DNA of 64,000 bases from Gnetum montanum (taxonomy: Eukaryota > Streptophyta > Gnetopsida > Gnetales > Gnetaceae): assembly GCA_015680685.1 (NCBI GenBank), contig MNCI01008322.1, forward strand, positions 148,278 through 212,277, written 5' to 3'. The translations under genes and the position numbers were made by a program. Every line of letters starts with the position of its first letter. Within the stretch, counting starts at the first letter, position 1. Positions 22,904 through 33,860 of this stretch are shown piece after piece. The notes beneath the pieces are model-generated. The model did not search any database, was not told the origin of the DNA, and saw only the letters and a list, made by a program, of their open reading frames with translations.

Positions 22904-23051
22904 TGAGAACTTGTCCTCAAGTTCTTTACAAAATATTGGAACGATATGGGATTATTTACTGAATGAGAATAGATAGTGACAGAGAATAACAAACTCAAAG
23001 TGCCTGATGAATGGATCAACAAACATATTACAACATTAGTGTTCACACCCT

Positions 23052-23270
23052 TTATGGTGAACATTGTACATAGATGACATCCAGACCCTCATCCGATAGC
23101 TTGAAGAGAGAGTAAGGAAAATGAGGTGCGTTGTTGCTGATGTCACGATTGTGCCATTCGTTGTTTATCCATAGCCATGTAACCAAACTTGTTCTTGGTG
23201 TAAATGCTCCAGCTCCAGTCCATCCTGAGTGCTTCCTCCTATCCCAGTCCATAGTTCGTGTATTCACCAT
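23052..23270 (-). CDS. Element C short third ORF (unrecognised, 72 codons)
   Basis: An open frame starts at ATG 23270 (MVNTRTMDWDRRKHSGWTGA...) and ends at 23052. It lies where ORF3 lies in elements A, B and E, between the spacer PPT-like tract and the true PPT. TGTGCAG directly precedes the ATG, which would suit a splice acceptor. Element F has a homologous stretch (about 40470-40678) with HSEWTGA and MANGKHNLG-like residues but a one-base deletion. No similarity to the long ORF3 is visible and I recognise no domain. An in-frame ATG also exists 21 bases upstream. The frame is open in C but could be chance in a decayed element. Confidence 0.45.
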   Translation of the reverse strand: MVNTRTMDWDRRKHSGWTGAGAFTPRTSLVTWLWINNEWHNRDISNNAPHFPYSLFKLSDEGLDVIYVQCSP

Positions 23271-24765
23271 CTGCACATACAACACAATCACGAATGAGTA
23301 AGGATATGTAAACCATGATGCAGTTGATACCTTGCCTTGATATAAAGTGCATTGGCTAGGTTGTGGTTATGGCAGAAACTAGGTTAGAGGTTTATCACTG
23401 ATAACTACCCAAGGTGTAGGGGTGATACAAGTAGTAGAATGGAAAAATTTGTTACAGGGCCCCCATGACTAAGAGCAAACCTCTAGTAACAATAGGGTGG
23501 AAAAGTATAGGGGACAAGAAAAATGGGAAAAATAACAATGGTGATGCCAAGAAAATGGATGTCATGGATGGGGATGAAATGAGAAATTACTGATTGCAAG
23601 AAATGTTTAAGGAGAAGAATTTAACAATTGCGCCTGAAGGAATGTCAATGGGTCCTCCCCAAAGCAAGCTCATGCCCTTTATGCCTTGAAAAACCCACAA
23701 ACCAAAGAGTCCATAGGCTCTAGGAATGACATATGTAAAACAATGGTTAAAGATTGACCCACAAGAATTTACCAAAGAATAACAATGCATCCAACAGGAG
23801 ATATACTAATCATAAAACTGGCAATGAGGTGGAAAATGGAAAGAACGATGGAGAGTAGAAAATGGAATGGAATCCCAAGAGCAAGGTTGTGTAAAGTCCC
23901 TTGTTTATTTTATGGTTAAGGTAACTAAGTAGAACTCATTCCAAATTCAAACTCAAACAAACCACATTCAGTGATCTCACATAAATACAATTGGCCAATC
24001 CATCCCCTTGAAGCAATAAGAATACTTCCCCAAAGAGTCACCACCATTCTAAGGAGAGTGAGATGGAGAAGCAGGAAGCAAGAAAGGGCCTTAGTTAGAG
24101 GGAACCTTCAGGCATGGGTAACATGTCTTTCTAGTGTCATAACTAGTGCTTGTAGCCCAGATTTCTTTATCATGTCTAAGGGGTGTTCTTTGAATTCTCA
24201 CTAGTTTTTTTTTTTTTGCGTGAGAACCACACCATGAAAAGACTTATTTGATTTATTCGACTTCTTGATGTTTGGTCATCAGTGGAATGGCGGAGAACCT
24301 ATGAAAAGCATCCGAGTACCCAATAGAATAGCCAACACACATGTATCAAATCCCCTTAAAGTCACACCCTTTTCAATCATTGAATCCTTCCTTAGTTTGA
24401 AGAATATGAAGCCACAAATTCATTAATAAGTTTATTTAGAAAAAGGGACAATACAGTTCCAAAACCAAGGGAGACCATAGAGTTGAATTGAGGAATGGAC
24501 GGTGTGGACTCATTGCCTATTTTATCAAAAGAACCATATCATAGTATTAACATTGAAAATCAAAGGTAAAAACCCAACATTAGCAATCAACACCATTATA
24601 GTATAATCCACCATCATGAGCACTTATTGTATGACGAATGAAAGTAAATCAAACAAAGAGATAGGAAAAAAATGTGAACGATGGTGTAAAAAAAATAAAA
24701 TAAAATTGAGAACAAATGTGTAAAACAAAAATACAAAAAAAAAAGAAGCTGAGGGCTTAGAATGA
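23271..24765 (-). other. Element C post-pol spacer, non-coding
   Basis: About 1.5 kb without a supported ORF. It holds a PPT-like CTTAGTCATGGGGG at 23460-23473, a conserved block at 23651-23687 (minus-strand AGCTTGCTTTGGGGAGGACC) shared with B, E and F, and a T13 homopolymer at about 24207-24219, the position at which the assembly of F breaks into Ns. Confidence 0.6.
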
Positions 24766-27700
24766 TTAGCATTGGTGGCCATCTCCCCCACGACTGAGTT
24801 GGAAGGATGAGATCTGAAATAATGAGTAGGGTTGTCCACCAACAGAGGTAGTATTGGTACTGGCTATTCTAAACTCATGGAAAGGTTTGGTTTGTTGGAT
24901 GTTGACCAACAATTTCTTATTCAAGCTCTCAGGTTGGTAAATCATCATGGCCCTTGAAGTAAAAGTTGCGTAAATAATATAAGATCCTTCCCATAGCATT
25001 TGAAATTTAGTGCGTTGTGGCACATGTGTGGGATTTCAGTATAGAACCTTATCTCCTGGTTGATATTAACTTTTCTAATTTTTAGGTTATGATGTCATTT
25101 ATTGAAGGCCTTGTGTAATTCATTAGATGATAGGGCAGCTAATCGGTTCTCATCTAGCAAGTTAAGGATCATTAACCATTCTTTTTGTGCTAGATCAATG
25201 TCAAGGTTGAGATCACATACCATAGATAATGTATGAAGTTCTGCTTGAATGGCAAGCGTTGGAAGTTTCCTGTACACTAACTCATAGGGAGAGTAGCCTA
25301 TAAGGAGTTTCCATGTGGAGCGGTATGCTCAAAGAGCATCGTTCAATTTGGTTCTCCAATCTCTCCTATACTTGCTAATAGTTCTTGTCAATATTTTCGT
25401 AATCTCCCTATTGGTGACCTCAGCTTAACCATTTTCTTGAGGGTGGTATGGTGTAGTCAGTTCGTGCTCAACCCATAAGCATTACATTAGTTTCCAAAAA
25501 GTTGCACCTGTGAAATGTGTGCCATTGTTAGAAATAAGTGCACAAGGCATGCCAAACCTATTTATGATTTATTTCTAAATAAATCACATAGCTATAGATA
25601 ATGTACAATTCTTAACAGTGGCTGCTTCTGCCCATTTTGTGAAGTAGTCAATAGCAACAATGATGTAAGATTTCCCATTGGACATTGGTGTAATGGACCC
25701 CATAAAATCAATTCTCCATATATTGAAGGGTTTTAAAGGTTGAATCCATTGTTGGGGACCCTCCATTCTAGTAGTCATTCCCCATCATGTTGACAATGCT
25801 CATAAGNNNNNNNNNNNNNNNNNNNNNNNNNNNNNNNNNNNNNNNNNNNNNNNNNNNNNNNNNNNNNNNNNNNNNNNNNNNNNNNNNNNNNNNNNNNNNN
25901 NNNNNNNNNNNNNNNNNNNNNNNNGATCAATCATTGTAAGATCGAACTCTTGTAAGATTACGAGCCATCATATGCTGCGAGGGCTCATTGTTGGTTTATT
26001 CATTAGGAACCTTATTACACTATGATCTATGTGCATGAATACCTGATAGCCCAAGACATAGTGCCTAAATTTTTCTAGTGCAAACACTACAACCATTAAT
26101 TCTTTCTCTATTGTGGTGTAGTTAAGTTGTGCACCAGCAATACTCCTACTTGCAGAGTGGATGTAATAAGGATGTTTTTGGTTATCTAAGTATGTAAGTA
26201 TAGCTTCTAAAGCATAAGTGGGCACATTAGTCATTATGTGGAATGGTATAGACCAGTAAGGAGCTTGTAGAATGGGTGTTTCTATGAGCTTGTGTTTTAA
26301 TGTTTGGAAAGCTAATTCGCATTCCCTGGTCCATTCAAAAGGTACGTCCTTTTTTGTTAGTTCAACCAATGATTTTACAACCTTTGAAAGTTCCCAATAA
26401 ACCTTCTGTAGTAGCCAGTGTGTCCAAGGAATGACCAAATATCTTTTACAATTTTAGGTTGCTAAGTGATTCCTTGGATAACTTTGATCTTTTCAGGGTC
26501 TACCTCTATCCCTGTTTGTGAAATCTTATGCCCTAATATGATGCCTTCTTGGACCATTAAATGGATTTTTTGCCAGTTGAGTTTTAAATTGGTTTCTACA
26601 CATCACTTTAGTACTTGCTCTAACCGGTCCAAGGCTTGATCGAAGTTCACTCTGTAAGTGGAGAAGTTGTCCATGAAGACTTCCACACCATTTCCTATCT
26701 ACTGCTAGAATATGCTTAGAACTAATCGTTGAAATGTTGCAGGGGCATTGCACAAGCCAAACGACATCTATTTGTATGCAAATGTTCCCCAAGGACTAGT
26801 GAACGTATTCTTGGTTTGGTCTTCTGGGGCTATTTGTATTTGGTTGTACCCATTGTACCCATCCAAAAAACTATAGAAATGATGCCTTGCAATGGTGTCT
26901 AAGACTTGGTCGACGAATGGCAATGGAAAGTGGTCCTTGAATGTTGCCATATTTAGTAGCCTAAAATCTATGCACATCCTCCATTTACCTTCCTTTTTGG
27001 GCACAATAACTAAGGGACTAACCCATTCACTATCATTAATGGGGTATATGAATCTAGCTTTTAGAAGCTATTCAATTTCTTCCTTAATCACTTGCTTAAG
27101 CTTTGGGTTAAGTTACCTCTACGGTTGTCGTTGAGGCTTCATGGAGGGGTCGATGTAAATTCTATGCTGGCATATCCTAGGATCTATTCTGATTAATTTA
27201 GGATATGACCAAGTAAAGGCTTTTGATTATTTTTTTATCACCTTCAGCAATCTCTCTTTCTATTGAGGAGTGAGCTTCACATTAATAATTATCGATTTTC
27301 CATTCTTGAGAAACATGTACTCCATATTGGTGGGCAATGATTTTAACTCAAGGGGCTCCTCCTTAAACTTATCAGGGATTTCCAACTTCTCCCAGTTGAT
27401 ATTTTCAATGTCAAGACTTGGAATTTGGCAATGGACTTGCTCTAATGTGTCTATGCTATTGATGTAAGAGCAAGTCAAACTCTCAGTTGGTTCCATGCAT
27501 ATAGTTGAACTGCTCTCTGGATCAGCTGTCAACCACTGGGTGCCTTCTTGTCTTATGGCTGTTGCATACAAGCATCTTTGTATATTAGCCACTTGGGCAC
27601 ACTGATTGGATGAAGGTAATGTTAAGCGTTGCACAAACCATGACTTTTGCACGTAATTACATCCTATGTCATTGTATGCGATGCATAGAACTTTCTTCTT

Positions 27701-28190
27701 CTTGATCTTTCGTAACGTAGTTTCCTTTGATATTTCTAGGGAAAGATCATGGATTCCTAGGCATGTGTCAATTATGCTTAGCCATGCTCTTTCCATTATG
27801 ATTAGGAAGTTCCCCTTACCGTTGTTCACTTGAATTACTAGGAAGTCATTTGGATACGACCACCCACAAATAGTGGTAACAATGTCCTCCACTAGCCCTA
27901 ATCGGATAGTGATGGACTGGTCGGCCAACTCTAAATGAATGTTACTCTTTTTTAGTGGAGGCAAGTTCTAGGCTTTGTACATTTCTTGAGAGATTAGGTT
28001 GACACTGGAACCTAAATACAAAAGAGCCTTGCAAGGTTTGTTCCTAGCTATTTGTAAATATATAAGAGGACTTCTATGATCAGAAAATTTCCTAGGAAGA
28101 TGGTCAGCCTTAATCCAATTGGTGACGACATGAGTTAACATGACCAAATGCATTAGGCATGGTGTTTAGCCTGAAGGGAGTTCTGAAGTT
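24766..28190 (-). pseudogene. pol: Element C pol: PR, RT, RNase H, integrase, broken
   Basis: Read from high to low coordinates. Protease at about 28060-27780: ALLYLGSSVNLISQEMYKA, so the catalytic DSG is YLG; then LPPLKKSNIHLELADQSI and DFLVIQVNNGKG. A linker follows to 27260. RT at about 27090-26440: KWRMCIDFRLLNMATFKDHF, then FMDN at 26666-26677 where FMDD is expected (GAC to AAC). RNase H at 26438-25968: YYIHSASRSIAGAQLNYTTI and FALEKFRHYVLGY. Integrase at about 25960-24840, broken by an N-run; DFMGSITPMSNGKSYIIVA, then SNNGTHF at about 25530, and a C-terminal TKFQMLWEGSYIIY block. It ends at 24766 after GGDGHQC; the end overlaps CTCAGTCGTGGGGG (24785-24798). Confidence 0.9.
25807..25924. 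other. Assembly gap (118 N) in element C integrase
   Basis: Ns replace the integrase zinc-binding segment. In element F the sequence between the matching flanks (about 43107-43561) is roughly 450 bp, so the gap length is probably not real, or C carries a deletion here. Confidence 0.95.
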
Positions 28191-30643
28191 TTAATTGGTA
28201 ATGAGGTGTCTAAAGGATTAATTACTTATGGTTGCAAGGGCTTATTTAGATTGTTGGTTCTAAAGAAAGATCTTTTATTCATGCGGTTGTCAAAACCAAT
28301 AGTAGATTGAGAGTTAATAGCCCTTATAGCATTATGTTGCTGTGGTTGGGTAGGGAGTTCACCTTGCATAGCTAGACTAGGTGGTAATGGAGATATAGGT
28401 GGAAGAGGTGTAGTTGGATGGGAGGGATAGTATGTTTGTGGAACATTACCCCTAGGAGAAGGAGTCCTATAGTACTCATGGGCTTGGTATTAAGGTTGAG
28501 GAGTGACATGACCAATAGAGTCACGTGGAGAGATTAGCTGCTGCATGTAATATCCGTATGGGTCAGGTTGTCGGTAAGGATACTGTTGCTATGGTTGTGG
28601 CATTCCCCATGATTGTGGGTATTGCCACTATTGATACTGCTTGATTGGTTGTGGTGGAGTTCCACTTGGATAATATGTTAAGGGTTGGTGAAACTACCTT
28701 GGGTTACCTTGAGAATAAGATAACCTTCAAGGCATTTGCCTTTTGTTTAATTGTGGGTTAAGTGCATACACCCCAGACTCCTGCAGATGTGAGATTACAG
28801 GGCAACATCCTTTAGGATGGTCATATTGGCATATCTTGCATCCACTATCATTGTCTGTATCTAAATCCACAACCTCTTTGATGATGGCAACTTTGTCGTT
28901 ACCCTTGTTACATGCATATTCTGCTTCTCTCTTTTTTTCTTTTCCCTTTCACCTTGCTCTCTAGACTCCTTTATTATTTTGAGAATGGTTTAAAATTTAT
29001 CATCTAGGGAGTCCCACATTTGGTCCACCTTTGCTGATACTTACGATGCAAGTTTTTGAATGGGAAAATTTTTCCTATTCATCATTTCTTTGAGTGGTGA
29101 CTATTCTTCATCCTAACAAAATCTTACTCCCTTCTTTCGGAGGGAAGGATCTCTGTTATATTCCTTTGCACTTTCTCTCTTTCGTAACTCACCTTCCTCT
29201 TTAGCAACTTGCTCCAATAATCTTTATACTTAATGGGTCCTAAGCTCAGATAGTCTTCCTTGGGCATAAGTCCCAAGGGTTCTTCTCGTTTCATGCCAAA
29301 GCCCATCTATGAGATGGTGTAGTTTATCCCTCTGCGAATAACCATGACCAGGATAACAATGTAATAGTGCATAATATCGGCCCATGGCAGCATCCAAGGG
29401 TTCATGTTCTCCTTGTTTCCAGCCTTGGATTTGCTTTCATAGGTTGGACACTTGGGAGTATGTTAGGTACTTATCATTGAAAAATTCTAACATGGTACTC
29501 CACCTACGAATGGATTCTAGTTCTAAGGAGCGATACTAGCTTTCCACTTCTTTGATTAGTGTCTGTGGAAATAACTTTAATTTTTGCCATTCGTTTTCTA
29601 TGTTTTGTAAGGCACATGCATCATGAAATGCTTGTAGATGATTTTGAGGATCAGCATTGTATCCCCCTTCAAATTGTGGGATATTGTTCATGTCTAATCT
29701 CTTGATCCTAATATTCTTTTGGTGCCTTTTTGGGATCCTAACGGCCTTACTTATGTCCAATATACTTCGAGTAGCGAGTAGGGGTTCATCGTGATCATCT
29801 CGTCTATTGCGTTTATGATGCCCATGTTTTTCCCTACTCTCACTTCTTTCACGATGTGTTTCTCTAGAGTGCCCTTGTCCTCCCATTTCACCTACCCTTA
29901 TCCTCATGGTCTTTTTCTTTGTGATTGCATCCTAATCCTGAAGGAGAGGATGAAGGAGATGATGAAGGTGAAGAAGAAGGAGTGTCACCATGTCGGTGCC
30001 TCCTTCCTTCTGTTCGGTGGTCGCAGCCTTGATCATAGCTACAATCGGAATGTCCATCTTTGTCATGTGTTTGTGTTTCTTTTTCAGACCCTTTATGTCT
30101 ATTAGTACCAAAATTCAGGTTATGGATAGTTGAGTAAATATTCTGATACACAACCCCTTGACTGAAGTCAACGGGAGGAACATCATTATGTGGGAAACTA
30201 CCTGAGGCAGGTTCACCACCCTCATTTTCACTTAGGACATGTGGGACATTCTATGACAACTTTCCCTTCATGGACTCGTGATGTCTCTCCTATTGTAAAT
30301 CCCTTTGACACTGTGCCCCCATGGGTCAATACTCTCTCGAGTCATGATCATGCACAACGTACTCTACCTGTAAGTGCTACATACCAATTCATGTGAGATC
30401 ACAAAGAAGCATTCCTAGGACTAAGCGATCAGGAGGTAACACTATGTTACCTTCTAAATCCTTCCAACGCAGTTGTTCATCCTAGTGGAGGATAAAGGTA
30501 AATTTTGGTATATACTCATTAGGATGAACATATACCATGCAAAATTGTTGAGGGACTGGAGGGTAATCATGTGTATGATGCCTCCGATTATTCCTTGTAT
30601 TAGACCTAGGCAGTGAATCACTTTCGTATGAAGAAGGAGATAT
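28191..30643 (-). pseudogene. gag: Element C gag, broken
   Basis: The position homologous to the start codon of F and E reads ATA (30641-30643), a G to A loss, followed by SPSSYES-like residues. An Arg/His/Ser-rich region lies at about 29890-30150. The capsid core at 29140-29790 has IRIKRLDMNNIPQFEGG, DPQNHLQAFHDACALQN and KLKLFPQTLIKEVES, then GHGYSQRDKLHHLIDGL and a REEGELRKRESAKEYNRDPS-like helix. Zinc knuckle at 28802-28840: CKICQYDHPKGCC. A Pro/Tyr/Gln-rich tail lies at 28300-28740. Stops and frameshifts occur throughout. Confidence 0.85.
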
Positions 30644-30760
30644 GATTGTTTATTTAGTGTGTAATGTATTATATGTGTGTGTGTGTGTAACCAACCCTAA
30701 GGGTTTGTTCCAACGATGAGAAAGATGTCCTAAGTTCTAATTAGCGCACAAACAACAAAG

Positions 30761-30778
30761 TCCCTGGCAATGGTGCCA
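30761..30778 (-). promoter_or_regulatory. Element C primer-binding site (tRNA-Asp type)
   Basis: The minus strand reads TGGCACCATTGCCAGGGA, 15 of 18 matches to the tRNA-Asp complement TGGCGCCGTTGCCGGGGA. All three mismatches are CpG to CpA (TpG on the plus strand). Confidence 0.9.
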
Positions 30779-30779
30779 A

Positions 30780-31588
30780 TGATGAGCGGCGAGGTATCCC
30801 TACGCTCAATCATACGAATATGAGCATCCATGCACAATTTGGTCGAATTCGAAGGACTAAGTGCTTATGCGTCTTTGTGGAACAAGGATGGGTTGATTAA
30901 TCGTTGTCTTTCCAAGCTTACTTGTATAGCATAATTGTATGGTTAAGTAAACTTGAGGTACATGATTTTTATAGTTTTTATGTTTTTATGTCCTAGTGCT
31001 ACAAAGGAAGGAGAGAGATAACTAAGTAACTAATTTTAATTTAACTACTCAACTATGCTTTAACTAGTCCTAACACTAGCATCCATTATCACTTATCGTA
31101 CACATCCTAAACCAGTGTAACACTACTGGGATTACCAAACGCTAATCGTTATTGGGTTACCAAGCGTTACACACATGCTCGAAGTGATCGTACTGAGTGT
31201 GCTTACTTAGGAGAGTGGTAGGGTGAGAGAGAGAATATTAATTAACTAAGGAAAGAATTAAGCAATAGTAATTAACATTAATTAATATATTCTGAATGCT
31301 GCAAGGTTTATCACAAAGTTCATCATTATTGTCGTACACAAGGTGTGCTTAGGTACACAACACTCGAATAAAGATTTGTTTACTTTATGACTCCTATTGT
31401 GGGCACTTAGAAATAGTTCTATCTTTGGAAAAGGAAAAAGGCAAGAGTTTGGTTAAGGAACTAAGACTAACTATGCAAAATAAGTGTGCTTGCCTCTTAT
31501 TTATAGGCAACGAGGCAGGCCTCGATATCGCGTACGCAATATCACTTGGAAGACTCCAATATCGCATATGCGATATTGTGGCTCATCA
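30780..31588 (-). repeat. Element C 5' LTR
   Basis: 809 bp; the plus strand runs TGATGAGCGGCGAGGTATCC to GTGGCTCATCA, matching 22038-22887. It keeps the TATA-like box (antisense, near 31497), the AATAAAG/CATTATT hairpin arms near 31323-31375 and palindromes such as GATATCGCGTACG and ATATCGCATATGCGATAT near 31533-31576. Confidence 0.92.
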
Positions 31589-31593
31589 GTAGT

Positions 31594-33860
31594 GAATAAA
31601 ACTTATTAAGAATAGAATACAAAATGAATCAAAAATCATCATAAATCTTCATAAGCACAATTTTCTACATTTACTATATAATTTAGTTAGTAAGTTCAAA
31701 ATTATTAACAACATCAAACTAGTGGAATTCTAGATCATTATCCACATTGATTTCCTTTGTAATTTGTGAAGAAGGAGACTTAGACACTTCACTGATTACA
31801 ATTGTAGAAGATTGAGAAGAGGAGAAGGATGAGGTAGGAGAAGAAGAGGCAAGAATCAAGGACTTTAATTTTGTTACAATTACCAATTCTAATATAGTTA
31901 TGTCCATGATCAATGAAGAATCTAGAATAGCCACATTATTTATAGTCAATATATTAAGTAATTTAGTAACATAATTAGTGAATTTAATCATATTTGGTAA
32001 TGTTCTAGATTGTTGAAGTTGTTGATGGATTATATTTTATGCTTCTAGAGACTTTTTCAAGTCCTCCTTTTCTTTCTGCAACTTGTCCTTTACCGTGACC
32101 TCTATTTCAAAATTTTGCTTCAAAGTTGCAAAACTTTGAACTACAAATTTTTCTACAAAAAAGGCCTTTTCCAATTATAGAGGTCAATCTTATTTGCAAC
32201 TCATTTACTTGATCATTTGTCATTTGAAATAGTACCATGTCAACCACAATAGTTGGAAGCTCTTTTGACTTTTTAAGTAGCAGTTGCATTTCTTTTTCTA
32301 GAAATTCTATAATTTGTCTTTTATATTCCTTAAAATGTTGTCTAATAGAGCTAAATTTTAATCCTTTAAGTTATAGGTCCTTCAATTTTTTGGTTTGCTT
32401 ATTAATTCATTTCCAAATATCATAGTGAATTATTTAGGCTTGTACTAGATTTTTCTGTGCCTTCATATTTTTCATATAACATGTAATAGCATAATAATAT
32501 GAGTAAATCATAGAATGAAGTACTTTGTTATTAGGAGAGATGAGGGTTGAAGCTTGTGTAAACTACTGAAGATTTATCATCATCTTTTCCAAGTTCTTAG
32601 ACTCAAGATTCTTATCACAAAACTTAGTAATGCTTTTCTCGGAGAATAAGTTATAAATATATTCATTTGGAATATCCCTCTCAATAATTGAGTTAAAGAA
32701 CTCAACTCTAGCTTCATATTCTAGAAACTTATGTTCTAGGATACTATGATGTATGATCAAATTCATTGTGTTACTTCTCAATGATACTTCGTTGAGGTCT
32801 AACCATGTCTTCTCCAAAACTATCATGGTTCCTATCATTACTACTTCTTCTTCAACCATGTCCTAATCTCCCAAGCTAATAACTATTATAGTTTATAGAT
32901 TATTCACAGCTTGAATATTCTTTTTTCTAACAAAGTTAATAACAACTGATAGCTCAACACAAAAAATAATAAATATTTTTAAGGACAAGTAATATGCATA
33001 TGAAAAGTATAATTTATAAGAGAGGTAGCATGACCTTATTTGTTGCTTCATCTCCTACTTAAAACTTTGAACCAATCTATTTCAGTGCCTATCCACACTT
33101 GTAAATGTAGCAAACTAAGGTATTAGCCTTCTTATCCTACATAACAATATGGATGGAGATAATATTTGTCAAGATACTCTATGATTCTTGAAGATAGGCA
33201 ATCAAAAATCATCCATTTAAAGATTTTTTGGCTTTGTTTAATTCAAATAAGTTCCTTAATGTTTGGAGTAATTGTTTATGATTAACTCTAGTCATATGAA
33301 CTTGTTTGCCACCCACCACAATTCTAAGACAAAGGCATAAATACTTGGAAGATAGCTTGAAAAACCTATAACATGCATCATGCTTATACAAGAACCAACC
33401 TTCAAAAAAAGTTCTCAAGGAAAACATAACTACCTCATAACTCACTTTAGGCAAATGAAATGTAACAAATGATAATTTTAAAGTAACAAATTCACTAAAA
33501 TTTTTCCCAATCAGCAACTCCATAAAGGCTAGGATGAAATTATGTAAGATCACTTTGATTTGTAGTGTAACATATGGATTATTTTATTTCTTATCCAATT
33601 CAAACTCTAAGGAATGTGGTAGATTCAAACCCACTATATAATGTGTTGCCAATAGATTATATAGTGAACTTGTTTTTGAATTCATACTGATTATTTTTTG
33701 ATGCTTTAAGATAGAAGCCTTGTCTCTAGGGATGATGTCCTTACATTTTGGAATCATTCTACTAAACCAAATGATAGGATTTTATAAATAATTAATGAAA
33801 TGCTTCATTAGGGGGAAGAAAAACAAGAGATAACACATAATGATAGATTTATGAAATGTT
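31594..33860 (-). pseudogene. Unrecognised decayed minus-strand ORF cluster
   Basis: Open stretches lie on one strand in the order 33553-33209, 32859-32563, 32289-32107 and 31991-31719. The first is hydrophobic and basic (FHLPKVSYEVVMFSLRTFF, YRFFKLSSKYLCLC). The others are helical and charged (RSNTMNLIIHHSILEHKF, ERDIPNEYIYNLFSEKS, Ser/Ile-rich end). A globular start followed by a helix-rich rest resembles the layout, not the sequence, of ORF3. I do not recognise a family. It could be the last ORF of an older element, or chance ORFs in AT-rich DNA. Confidence 0.35.

Larger units (their letters stand above)
22038..31588 (-). mobile_element. Element C: Athila-like Ty3/gypsy retrotransposon without long ORF3
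   Basis: A 9.55-kb minus-strand element with a perfect TSD gtagt (22033-22037 and 31589-31593), LTRs at 22038-22887 (3') and 30780-31588 (5'), PBS 30761-30778, gag, pol, spacer with a short ORF, and PPT. Its LTRs are of the same family as those of element F and the solo LTR. An N-gap of 118 bases lies in integrase. RT carries FMDN instead of FMDD and the protease DSG is lost, so the copy is dead. Confidence 0.95.
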
